Part shown: positions 14,850-22,206 of the stretch, piece after piece
Numbering within the stretch: the first letter of the stretch is position 1
Layout of the letters: each line of letters opens with the position of its first letter
From: Candidatus Poribacteria bacterium
Lineage (GTDB): Bacteria; Poribacteria; WGA-4E; WGA-3G
Direction: 5' to 3'
DNA length: 33,376 nt
Assembly: GCA_009839745.1 (NCBI GenBank)
Contig: VXPE01000001.1
Span: forward strand, 1-33,376
Translations under genes and position numbers: made by a program
Notes under the pieces: model-generated
What the model was told of the DNA's origin: nothing
Databases searched by the model: none
Seen by the model: only the letters and a program-made list of their open reading frames with translations

Positions 14850-16346
14850 ATGGCAGAAACCAAAGAACGTGTAGGGGGCGGCACGCTCCCTGATTGGGAA
14901 GTCGATGATTTACCTGCACCGCCCCCGTATCAATTTGGGAAAGCATTCCGAAATATCTTGGGTCCCGGTATCATCGCGTTAGGCGGTTCAATTGGGAGTG
15001 GTGAATGGCTACTGGGGCCCGCAATTACCGCACAATACGGTGGCACATTGCTCTGGATCGCAACAATCGCCATCCTACTTCAAGTCGTTCTGAATACAGA
15101 GGCGATCCGCTATACGCTCTATACCGGCGAACCGATGATGAGCGGTTATATGCGCTGTAAACCCGGGGCTGGCTTCTGGATGTCTTTCTATTCGGGGATC
15201 AACTTTTTCGGGATTTGGCCCGGTTGGGCGATGACGGCTGCGACGGCACTCGCTGCTGCGTGGCTCGGCTATATGCCCCAGGACGCAGATGGCGGGACAG
15301 TGCGTGTATTCGCATATCTCATCTTTTTCTCCTGTCTCGGCATTGTGCTCTTCGGCGGGAAGATTTACAACTCCCTTGAGAAGGTGTCACTCTTTATGGT
15401 GGTTTGGATTATCGGCTACCTGGTCATCGTCGATCTGTTTATGGTGTCACCGAGCACATGGTGGAAAGTTATCAAAGGTTTCTTGAGTTTCGGCGCATTT
15501 CCAACTGGCGGAGAAGACGAACAGATCAATTGGTTGTTGGTCGGTGCGTTCGCGGCGTATGCAGGCAGCGGCGGCTTAGGCAATGTCGGCATTACCCATT
15601 ACGTGCGCGATAAAGGCTGGGGCATGAGCAGTCTCGTGGGGGCGATTCCCTCCATGATTGGTGGACAACACGTGACGCTTTCGCACTGGGGCAAAGTGTT
15701 TCGCATCACACCGGAGAACCTCGAACGGTTTAAGGAGTGGTGGAAATACGTCCGATTTGAGCAGTATTACATCTGGATGATCGGATGTTTTGTCGGTATC
15801 GCACTCCCCGCAATGCTGACCTTGCAGTATGTGCCTTTAGGGCAGGAGATGGGACAGTGGTCGGCAGCAGCGATGCAAGCGCAGGGACTTGAGGCAAAAG
15901 GCGGTAGAATTATGTGGTATCTCACACTCCTCTGCGGTTTCTGGGTGCTGTTTTCGACGCAGCTCGGTGGTGTGGACGGTGTGCCGCGCGGCTTTACAGA
16001 TATTATTTGGACCGGTGTGAGACGGGCGCGAAACTTGGGTGAAAACAGCGCAAAATGGATCTACTATCCGATACTCGCTGTCTATATCGTCTGGGGTATC
16101 ATCGCCATGTATCTCGCGAAACCGTTTTTCATGATTCTCGTATCGGCAACGATTGGCGGGTATCTCCTTGTGTTTTCAGCGATACATACGCTTTACGTGA
16201 ACCGGAAATTCTTGCCACCTGAGATACAAGCACCCTTGTGGAAGCAGATTGGACTCCTCTTGTGTGCAGGCTACTATTCGATCTTCGGAACGATTACTGT
16301 CTATCAAAAAGTGCTTGTGCCTTATATTTTCCCGATTTTCGGATAG
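14850..16346 (+). CDS. Nramp-related integral membrane transporter
   Basis: A 498-residue protein with about 11 membrane helices. The first helix region (ILGPGIIALGGSIGSGEWLLGPAI, residues about 36-59) resembles the LGPG...start of Nramp metal transporters. The metal-ligand motif DPGN of true Nramps is not there; GSIGSGEW takes its place. The helix-6 M-P-H motif is not evident either. Other clear segments: QVVLNTEAIRYTLYTGEP, AFAAYAGSGGLGNVGITHYVRDKGWGMSS (central) and the GVDGVPRGFTDIIW loop. It probably belongs to the Nramp-like (LeuT-fold) branch found in environmental bacteria whose substrate is unknown. GAAGG lies about 9 bases before the ATG. The repeat at 14688-14832 lies immediately upstream. 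Confidence 0.8.
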   Translation: MAETKERVGGGTLPDWEVDDLPAPPPYQFGKAFRNILGPGIIALGGSIGSGEWLLGPAITAQYGGTLLWIATIAILLQVVLNTEAIRYTLYTGEPMMSGYMRCKPGAGFWMSFYSGINFFGIWPGWAMTAATALAAAWLGYMPQDADGGTVRVFAYLIFFSCLGIVLFGGKIYNSLEKVSLFMVVWIIGYLVIVDLFMVSPSTWWKVIKGFLSFGAFPTGGEDEQINWLLVGAFAAYAGSGGLGNVGITHYVRDKGWGMSSLVGAIPSMIGGQHVTLSHWGKVFRITPENLERFKEWWKYVRFEQYYIWMIGCFVGIALPAMLTLQYVPLGQEMGQWSAAAMQAQGLEAKGGRIMWYLTLLCGFWVLFSTQLGGVDGVPRGFTDIIWTGVRRARNLGENSAKWIYYPILAVYIVWGIIAMYLAKPFFMILVSATIGGYLLVFSAIHTLYVNRKFLPPEIQAPLWKQIGLLLCAGYYSIFGTITVYQKVLVPYIFPIFG

Positions 16347-16377
16347 GTTTGGGAGGTTGGCTTGAACCGATATATGC

Positions 16378-16398
16378 GGGCACCCACGAGGGGTGCCC
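16378..16398. repeat. hairpin between convergent genes
   Basis: GGGCACCC (16378-16385), loop ACGAG, GGGTGCCC (16391-16398). It lies 31 bases after the transporter stop and 28 bases before the stop of the convergent secreted-protein gene. It may slow or end transcription from both sides, but no T-run follows on either strand. Confidence 0.6.
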
Positions 16399-16425
16399 TT
16401 ACTTAAAATGATCCTGATCGTAACG

Positions 16426-17172
16426 CTAATAGCGTGCCTTCAGTATCCCCCACGTTGTCGCCACTTTGCCTTCAGGTTCAACCCCCCACGGTGTCACATT
16501 GTCTTGGAAATACTCGTATTCCACCTCTAAGGAACCCACTCCTGAAGCGACACCCGCATAAATTCCGAGCCACAACGGGGGTGTCATCTTAAAGTCGCCT
16601 GCACCGAAGTCTGTCCAATCGTCATTTGCGTCCATCTTATACCACGCCGTGTAAGTATCTCGCTCTTTCTGGAGCCTGAGGAACAACTCCGTATCCCCGA
16701 AGTCGGGACGCCACGGTGGATCCGGTGGACCGCCAGGCACACCCGCCTCCCGGGTCTGGAACTGGAGTTGCCCTTTAGCACCCGCATCCCGCGACCAGAA
16801 TTTGATGGTGACCCAGTTATTGTCCTTCGGGCTTTTGACGAGAAGGCCATTCACACCGGAATCGGTGTCCCATTTGGAAAAGAAGTGGGTTTCGACATCA
16901 AACATCTCAGCATCCGTTTCCTGATAGAGAAAGTGGGATTCATCCGATGCCCAGATGTTTCGGTTGGTTTCACTGTCGATATATAGGTGATCCGCGCGGG
17001 TTTCACCGACATCCCAATCCGGGGGTTCGTTTTGCCATTTCCAATTCGGATTTTGCAACTTCCCCTTCTCAAAGGGATCCCCGAAGGATTCGTCTGCGGC
17101 GTTTGCGATGCAGGCAACACTGAACATAAGTAAGCAAACGAGCGCGCTATAACAGAAAATTTGGTTTTTCAT
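16426..17172 (-). CDS. secreted DUF1349/concanavalin A-like protein with conserved C-terminal tail
   Basis: A 248-residue exported protein: signal peptide of about 25 residues (CYSALVCLLMFSVACIANA), then a beta-sandwich region resembling DUF1349 (beta-xylosidase C-terminal-like): NPNWKWQNEPPDWDV, FLYQETDAEMFDVETHFF, SGVNGLLVKSPKDNNWVTIKFW, RLQKERDTYTAWYKMDANDDWTDFG and PLWLGIYAGVASG. Proteins with this domain are thought to bind or act on carbohydrates; function unproven. The last 17 residues (EPEGKVATTWGILKARY) belong to the tail family shared with the genes ending at 1839 and 32261. ATG at 17172 is chosen because AGGAGA is 7 bases upstream; the frame extends to 17196 without support. A hairpin repeat lies just upstream at 17190-17216. 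Confidence 0.8.
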   Translation of the reverse strand: MKNQIFCYSALVCLLMFSVACIANAADESFGDPFEKGKLQNPNWKWQNEPPDWDVGETRADHLYIDSETNRNIWASDESHFLYQETDAEMFDVETHFFSKWDTDSGVNGLLVKSPKDNNWVTIKFWSRDAGAKGQLQFQTREAGVPGGPPDPPWRPDFGDTELFLRLQKERDTYTAWYKMDANDDWTDFGAGDFKMTPPLWLGIYAGVASGVGSLEVEYEYFQDNVTPWGVEPEGKVATTWGILKARY

Positions 17173-17189
17173 AATGTAATCTCCTTTTT

Positions 17190-17216
17190 GTAGCACAAAC
17201 TTTTAGTTTGCGCTAC
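17190..17216. repeat. hairpin repeat GTAGCrCAAAC / GTTTGyGCTAC
   Basis: GTAGCACAAAC (17190-17200), loop TTTTA, GTTTGCGCTAC (17206-17216): 11 pairs with one mismatch that can wobble. It lies between the cobA-hemD stop and the next gene's ribosome binding site, so it can act at the 3' end of the tetrapyrrole transcript. No T-run follows. Confidence 0.65.
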
Positions 17217-17242
17217 GGCATTGTGGGTTTTACTATAATAAA

Positions 17243-18751
17243 TCATGCCTCAATAATTGCGTCCACAAGACTTTCAACGGATGCCTCCTTCGCAACCACG
17301 TCGACCCGTATATCACGCGCCAGTGCCGTTTTCTGCGTTGTGGGACCGATCACGGCGACCTGGACATTCGCGAGTAAGGCTGTAGGTGTGTGTGCGGGGA
17401 ACATCTCCAAAAAATTCGTAACCGTTGATGAACTGGTGAATGTGATAAAGTCGATGCTACCGTTCAGGAGGTCTGCTTCGATGTCGTCTCGCCTTTTATC
17501 ATCATCGTCCGCCACTTTGAGGGTATCATAAAGCGGCACATCGTTGACGTGTGCCCCCTTCTCGCGCAAACCGTTGGGGAGATCGGCAGCGGCGATTTTC
17601 GCACGTGGCAGGAGGATTTTCTTTCCATTCACGTCTTTCATTTCAGCGGCAATCGCACTGCCGCGAGCGTGAGAAGGAACAAAATCGGGATGAATCCCGA
17701 TGCGATTTAAAGCCTCCACTGTTTTCGCACCAACTGCGCAGATACAGCTCCTACCCAACGCTCGGGCATCCTTTCCGCTTTCCCGTAGACGTTCATAGAA
17801 AATTTCAACGGCGTTGGCACTCGTGAAGATAACCCAATCGTATGCGTTGGGAGGCGGTATGTCCACATCCTCAAGGGGTTGAATCTGTATCGTGGGGAAT
17901 TGGATGACCGCTGCGCCGTTTGCTTCCAAAAGACCTGCGAATTCGCTTGCCTGTGCACGGGCACGTGTGACAAGGATCCGCTTCCCGAAAAGGGGTTTGG
18001 TATCAAACCATCGGAGGTGCCGGCGTAGTCGGTTCACCTCTCCCACAACGATAACCGCCGGACTTTTGAGTTGCGCCGCCTCCACTTTTTGCACGATGTC
18101 GGTAAGCGTGCCTTGGACGATGTGCTGTTGCGGTGTCGTTCCGACGCGGACTAAACTGACTGGAGTTTGCGGGTCTCTACCGTGTGCGATCAGACGCTCC
18201 ACAATCTGATGGAGGTGCGCAACCCCCATGTAGACAACGAGCGTATCGACGGCTGTGGCGAGGTGTGCCCAATTGATGTTTGAATCTGGACGTAGTGCCG
18301 CCGAATGCCCCGTCACAAAAGCGACCGATGAGGCATAGTCGCGGTGTGTGACCGGGATGCCAGCATACGCAGCAGCAGCAATCGCAGACGTGATACCCGG
18401 CACAATCTCGAATGGGATACCGGCTTCCGTGAGAGCAACCGCTTCTTCGCCACCGCGTCCGAATATATACGGATCGCCGCCTTTCAGGCGAATAACAGTT
18501 TTACCCGCTTTGGCATGTTCAACCAGCAAATGATTGAGCTCATTTTGGCGTGTCGTTCGGGTTCTTGGGTCAGGGGCTTTGATTTTTTCGGCGTGCACGG
18601 GGCAATGTTCCAACAACGCATCGTTTAGCAACAGGTCATAGATGACAACATCGGCGCGTTGAAGGCACTCCACACCTTTGAGCGTGATGAGTTTTCTATC
18701 GCCGGGACCAGCGCCTACGATGTAAACAATACCTGTGCTCGGTGTGTTCAT
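17243..18751 (-). CDS. cobA-hemD: fused uroporphyrinogen-III C-methyltransferase and uroporphyrinogen-III synthase
   Basis: A 502-residue bifunctional protein. Residues 1-245 are SUMT/CobA: the P-loop-like VYIVGAGPGDRKLITLKG, VIRLKGGDPYIFGRGGEEA, FEIVPGITSAIAAAAYAGIPVTHR and LVVYMGVAHL. It methylates uroporphyrinogen III at C2 and C7 with SAM to precorrin-2. Residues about 255-502 are HemD: GKRILVTRARAQASEFAGLLEANG, YDWVIFTSANAVEIF, IDFITFTSSSTVTNFLEMF and VAVIGPTTQKTA. HemD closes hydroxymethylbilane to uroporphyrinogen III. The fusion therefore makes and diverts the branch-point product. Its start overlaps the hemC stop by 4 bases (ATGA). Fusions of this kind are known in Firmicutes and others. 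Confidence 0.95.
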   Translation of the reverse strand: MNTPSTGIVYIVGAGPGDRKLITLKGVECLQRADVVIYDLLLNDALLEHCPVHAEKIKAPDPRTRTTRQNELNHLLVEHAKAGKTVIRLKGGDPYIFGRGGEEAVALTEAGIPFEIVPGITSAIAAAAYAGIPVTHRDYASSVAFVTGHSAALRPDSNINWAHLATAVDTLVVYMGVAHLHQIVERLIAHGRDPQTPVSLVRVGTTPQQHIVQGTLTDIVQKVEAAQLKSPAVIVVGEVNRLRRHLRWFDTKPLFGKRILVTRARAQASEFAGLLEANGAAVIQFPTIQIQPLEDVDIPPPNAYDWVIFTSANAVEIFYERLRESGKDARALGRSCICAVGAKTVEALNRIGIHPDFVPSHARGSAIAAEMKDVNGKKILLPRAKIAAADLPNGLREKGAHVNDVPLYDTLKVADDDDKRRDDIEADLLNGSIDFITFTSSSTVTNFLEMFPAHTPTALLANVQVAVIGPTTQKTALARDIRVDVVAKEASVESLVDAIIEA

Positions 18752-19776
18752 TTATCGTTCTCCTGTTCCTTCAACAGTTCTGTTGCCCCACTGTTCCGAA
18801 GTTTTTCGGCAACAATTCCGCCCAGGTGTTGTGCTATATCTGGCGTTCCCGTGGTGCTCCCCACAATACGTCGCGTCCCGTCTGGATGACAAACCGCACC
18901 GATGAGCGAGAGTTCACCCGCAACATGTTTCGCATGTGCACCAATCGGCACTTGGCATCCGCCACCGAGACTTTCCAAAACAGCTCGTTCCGCTGTGGTT
19001 TCTGCTGTTGCTGAAGGGTCATGCAGGGGCAGCAGTAGTTGTTCAACCCTATCGTCGCCCTCCCGCACTTCAATCCCGAGCGCGCCCTGTCCAACCGCCG
19101 GGACCATCTGTTCCGTGTCAAAGAATTGTGTGATAATTTCTGGATCGAGGAGCCGTTTGATGCCTGCCGCAGCGAGGATAATTCCGTCGAGATCGGTTTC
19201 GTAAAGTTTACGCAACCGCGTATCAATGTTGCCTCGCACATCAACGACTTGCAGATCTGGACGGATATAGAGGAGTTGCGCTTTTCGGCGTGGGCTTGTC
19301 GTGCCGATCTTCGCGCCTTCCGGCAAGTCTTCTAAAGGCGATCCTGTGTCTGTGACCAGCACGTCGCGCGGGTCTTCTCGCGTCGGGATGGCGGCAATGC
19401 AAAGCCCCTCCGGCAATTCTGTCGGGAGGTCTTTCAAACTGTGGACAGCGAGGTCGATGGTGCCGGTTAAGAGCGCGTTTTCTATCTCTTTCGTGAAAAT
19501 ACCTTTGCCCAGGCCAACTAACGAGCGGTTTTGGATTGTATCACCGGTAGTTTTGATGGTCTTGAGGGAGACTTCCAAGGTGGGGAAATGGCGTTCCAAT
19601 TGATTTTTGACGAAGTGTGCCTGCCAAAGCGCGAGTTGACTGCCGCGTGTCCCAATTACGAGTTTTTTAATTTTCCCTTGCGGAGCAATTGAGGAGGTTT
19701 CCTGTTTGACGGATTTCCTTTCCGACGAGTCGCCCGCGTCGTTGTTGCGGACTTTGTTTTTGCTTCTAATTTTCAT
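18748..19776 (-). CDS. hemC: hydroxymethylbilane synthase (porphobilinogen deaminase)
   Basis: About 342 residues. After an unusual 38-residue polar, Lys/Ser-rich N-terminal extension the standard enzyme begins at KLVIGTRGSQLALWQAHFV. Then come IDLAVHSLKDLPTELPEGL, the Arg-rich RRKAQLLYIRPDLQVVDVRGNIDTRL, PAVGQGALGIEVR, and the dipyrromethane-cofactor cysteine in LGGGCQVPIGAHA. It joins four porphobilinogens into hydroxymethylbilane. The start is uncertain: ATG at 19776 is used; GTG at 19788 is equally open and neither has a clear SD, consistent with coupling to hemA, whose stop is 6-18 bases upstream. It overlaps cobA-hemD by 4 bases. Confidence 0.95.
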   Translation of the reverse strand: MKIRSKNKVRNNDAGDSSERKSVKQETSSIAPQGKIKKLVIGTRGSQLALWQAHFVKNQLERHFPTLEVSLKTIKTTGDTIQNRSLVGLGKGIFTKEIENALLTGTIDLAVHSLKDLPTELPEGLCIAAIPTREDPRDVLVTDTGSPLEDLPEGAKIGTTSPRRKAQLLYIRPDLQVVDVRGNIDTRLRKLYETDLDGIILAAAGIKRLLDPEIITQFFDTEQMVPAVGQGALGIEVREGDDRVEQLLLPLHDPSATAETTAERAVLESLGGGCQVPIGAHAKHVAGELSLIGAVCHPDGTRRIVGSTTGTPDIAQHLGGIVAEKLRNSGATELLKEQENDK

Positions 19777-19794
19777 TGTACTAACCACTGATGG

Positions 19795-21093
19795 CTATTC
19801 TGGGTTCTCATCGTTAACATCCAAAACGAACAATTCCTGTAGTGCTTGAATATATTGCCCGTGATCGGCATCGCCGTCGTTGACAGCACCACGCAGGTTC
19901 TTCATCGGATGATGGAGCAGCTTTTTGACGATTGCCTGCGTCATGGAGGCGATGGCTTCCTCTTGCGCGTCGGAGAGTGTTGTTTTGTAGAAACACGCTT
20001 GCAATTCGGTGTCGGCTATCTGTCGAAACTGCTGGTGCAATGCTTTAATCGTAGGATTGACTTGAAAGACTTGCAATTGGTCGTAGAAGCGTTTGGCTTC
20101 TTCAGAGACAATCTGTTCTGCGTGGATGGCTTCCTGTTGCCGGTCTTGGAGGTTAGAGGCGACAACGGCTTCCAGATCATCGATATTGTAGAGGAACGCC
20201 GAGTCGAGTTTGCTCACATCCGGATCGATGTCGCGTGGGACAGCGATATCGATGAGGAACATATATCGGTGTTTCCGCTTCCGCATAATGTTGACGAGAG
20301 GCTGTCGCTTGATGAGGTAGTCGGGAGCGTTGGTAGAACTAATGACAATATCGGCATCAATGAGGAAATTGAGATCGCTGTCGTAGGCAAGAGGGGTTCC
20401 CTTAAACTTCTCCGCAACTTTTACCGCCCGTTGGTATGTCCGATTTGCAACAATCACGTTGGAGACCCCATTTGCAATGAGATGCTTTGCTGTGAGTTCG
20501 CTCATCTCTCCTGCCCCGATAATCGCGACGGTCTTGCCTTCGAGGGTGTTGAAAATCTTTTTGGCGAGTTCAACGGCGGCATAACTGATGGAGACGGCAC
20601 CGGTGGTGATTGTCGTTTCGGATCGGATGCGTTTGCCAACGCTGAAGGCTTTCGTGAAAAGGCGGTTGAGAATAGGCCCCGAGCTGCCTGCTGAACGTGA
20701 GGTGTCGTAGGCATCTTTAACTTGACCCAGTATTTGAGACTCACCGACAACCATGGAGTCCAGACTCGATATGACTCTGAAAAGATGCTGGATTGTTTCC
20801 AAGTTATGATGGAGATACGTCCATTTCTTCAGTGATGCCGTATCAATCTGATGGCATCGGGAGAGGAATTCAGCCAATACCTTGCCGGCGGCTTCGGCAG
20901 TCCGCACTGAATTCAGGACTGCATAGACTTCTACCCGATTGCAGGTCGAGAGAATTACTGACTCTTGGATCTGATCGGATTCACGCAGGTGCTGATGGGA
21001 TTCAATGAGTTGTTCTTCGGAAAACGCCAACCTTTCCCTGAATTCAATGGGCGCGACGTGGTGGCTGGTTCCGATGGAGACGAGCTGGTTCAT
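19795..21093 (-). CDS. hemA: glutamyl-tRNA reductase
   Basis: A 432-residue GluTR, which reduces glutamyl-tRNA to glutamate-1-semialdehyde, the first committed step of C5 tetrapyrrole synthesis. The catalytic cysteine is C51 in ILSTCNRVEVYAVL. Other features: the N-terminal IGTSHHVAPIEFRERLAF, SLDSMVVGESQILGQVKDAY, the NADPH motif VAIIGAGEMSELTAKHL, DIVISSTNAPDYL, VPRDIDPDV and the dimerisation helices at the C terminus. Length is typical. It leads a hemA-hemC-cobA/hemD unit with its own strong promoter at 21147-21175. AGGA stands almost directly against the ATG at 21093, so initiation may be weak. Confidence 0.97.
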   Translation of the reverse strand: MNQLVSIGTSHHVAPIEFRERLAFSEEQLIESHQHLRESDQIQESVILSTCNRVEVYAVLNSVRTAEAAGKVLAEFLSRCHQIDTASLKKWTYLHHNLETIQHLFRVISSLDSMVVGESQILGQVKDAYDTSRSAGSSGPILNRLFTKAFSVGKRIRSETTITTGAVSISYAAVELAKKIFNTLEGKTVAIIGAGEMSELTAKHLIANGVSNVIVANRTYQRAVKVAEKFKGTPLAYDSDLNFLIDADIVISSTNAPDYLIKRQPLVNIMRKRKHRYMFLIDIAVPRDIDPDVSKLDSAFLYNIDDLEAVVASNLQDRQQEAIHAEQIVSEEAKRFYDQLQVFQVNPTIKALHQQFRQIADTELQACFYKTTLSDAQEEAIASMTQAIVKKLLHHPMKNLRGAVNDGDADHGQYIQALQELFVLDVNDENPE

Positions 21094-21146
21094 TCCTGTT
21101 ACCCAAAAAATCTAAAAACGTGGGACATCCTTCATACGTTTGCTAA

Positions 21147-21175
21147 ATTATATCACATATCGGGGGTTGTGTCAA
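21147..21175 (-). promoter_or_regulatory. consensus sigma-70 promoter of hemA
   Basis: Minus-strand TTGACA (21170-21175), exactly 17 bases, TATAAT (21147-21152): a perfect consensus match. The predicted start near 21140 leaves a leader of about 47 bases before hemA. It suggests hemA-hemC-cobA/hemD is transcribed apart from the upstream hemB to ccsA genes. Confidence 0.85.
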
Positions 21176-21246
21176 ATTTAGGACTGAGATTAGACTGGTT
21201 CGTAGTAGGGAAACCATTTATTGCCCGTTATATACAACTTTAGAAC

Positions 21247-21262
21247 GTGCGATGAATCGCAC
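21247..21262. repeat. small hairpin GTGCGAT / ATCGCAC
   Basis: GTGCGAT (21247-21253), a 2-base loop and ATCGCAC (21256-21262), a perfect 7-bp stem. It lies between the ccsA-like stop and the hemA promoter, where it could mark the 3' end of the upstream transcript. No T-run follows. Confidence 0.55.
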
Positions 21263-21348
21263 GACTACAAACCCACTTACTCGTAGTCGGAAATCACTGA
21301 TTGTCCATCAATTTGAACGATTTAATAAATTCTTAAAACTAAATATTC

Positions 21349-22191
21349 CTAACGATATGTATGCATGCTGTCTAAAAAGAGATCCACACCAACGTATGTA
21401 CAAAGGACAGCAACGAAACCGATGATTGCGGCATACGCCGCTCTGCGTCCGTGCCACCCCCAAAATTGGCGGATACCGATTTGGGCGATATAGATGAACC
21501 ACGTCACCAAGGTGGAGATTACCTTTGCATCGAGCCATCTCCACGGCACATCTCGGATGTATTGCGTCCAGAGACTCCCGACAATGACGCCCATTGTCAG
21601 TAAAATCACACCTAAAATGGCGCAACGATACCCGAGGATATCGGAAACACCGAGAGACGGAAGAAGGTTATCAAAAAGGGTGTCTGTCTTTCTGCGGATT
21701 TTCCGTTCTGTTATGAGATACATGAGTCCGAACCCACAGGCAGCGATGAACGCCGCATAAGCGAGAAAGATGAGTGTTGTGTGTGCCAGAAGCCAGTAAT
21801 TTTGCAACGGCTCAGGCAGCGCAGCTGTATGCGTAGCAAAACTGTATGAGATGAGTATAGCGATGAACGCAACCGGCATCACGAAACTACCGAGGGTGCG
21901 GAGATGTGTCAAACGCACGATGATGAGATAAATCAGGGTGATTGCCCAAGCGAAGAAGGCAGTGGAGTCGGTCCAGTGGGTCATTGGAAAATGCCCCTGC
22001 TGGAGCCACCAGAGCGCGATAAAGACGGTTAAAAAAGCGAAGCCGATGAGGGTGCACCAAAAAGCGATCTGCTCAATTGTTGGACGAATTGCGGAGGCGT
22101 CAGTCCGAGCCCCAATCGCCAGCGAGAGGGTCTGGAAAATGCCTGCCGCTAAGTATATTAAAAGGGTAATGAGAAATAGAAAATTTATCAT
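21349..22191 (-). CDS. CcsA/HemX family cytochrome c assembly-type membrane protein
   Basis: A 280-residue protein with about 8 membrane helices, matching the CytC_asm (CcsA/ResC/HemX) family: an early WWLQQGHFPMTHWTDSTAFFAW, the conserved NYWLLAHTTLIFLAYAAFIAACGFGLMYLI with its histidine, and a late SLWTQYIRDVPWRWLDAKVISTLVTW. The tryptophan-rich haem-handling WWD segment is degenerate, as in HemX proteins. HemX, usually encoded beside hemA, lowers GluTR levels in Bacillus; CcsA proteins deliver haem to apocytochrome c. The position just upstream of hemA favours HemX-like control, but a CcsA role is possible. It lies 15 bases behind the Met8-like gene, without a visible SD. Confidence 0.85.
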   Translation of the reverse strand: MINFLFLITLLIYLAAGIFQTLSLAIGARTDASAIRPTIEQIAFWCTLIGFAFLTVFIALWWLQQGHFPMTHWTDSTAFFAWAITLIYLIIVRLTHLRTLGSFVMPVAFIAILISYSFATHTAALPEPLQNYWLLAHTTLIFLAYAAFIAACGFGLMYLITERKIRRKTDTLFDNLLPSLGVSDILGYRCAILGVILLTMGVIVGSLWTQYIRDVPWRWLDAKVISTLVTWFIYIAQIGIRQFWGWHGRRAAYAAIIGFVAVLCTYVGVDLFLDSMHTYR

Positions 22192-22206
22192 GTTTTTCGT
22201 GCAATT

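Noticed and set aside
19846-20694. Plus-strand open frame of 282 codons opposite hemA
   Set aside because: hemA is certain on the other strand with all its motifs. The opposite frame is open because of codon bias and shows no recognised domain.
21094-21348. Haem- or cobalamin-responsive riboswitch before hemA
   Set aside because: Only a perfect promoter and a 7-bp hairpin upstream of it are visible. The predicted leader of about 47 bases is too short for a known class.
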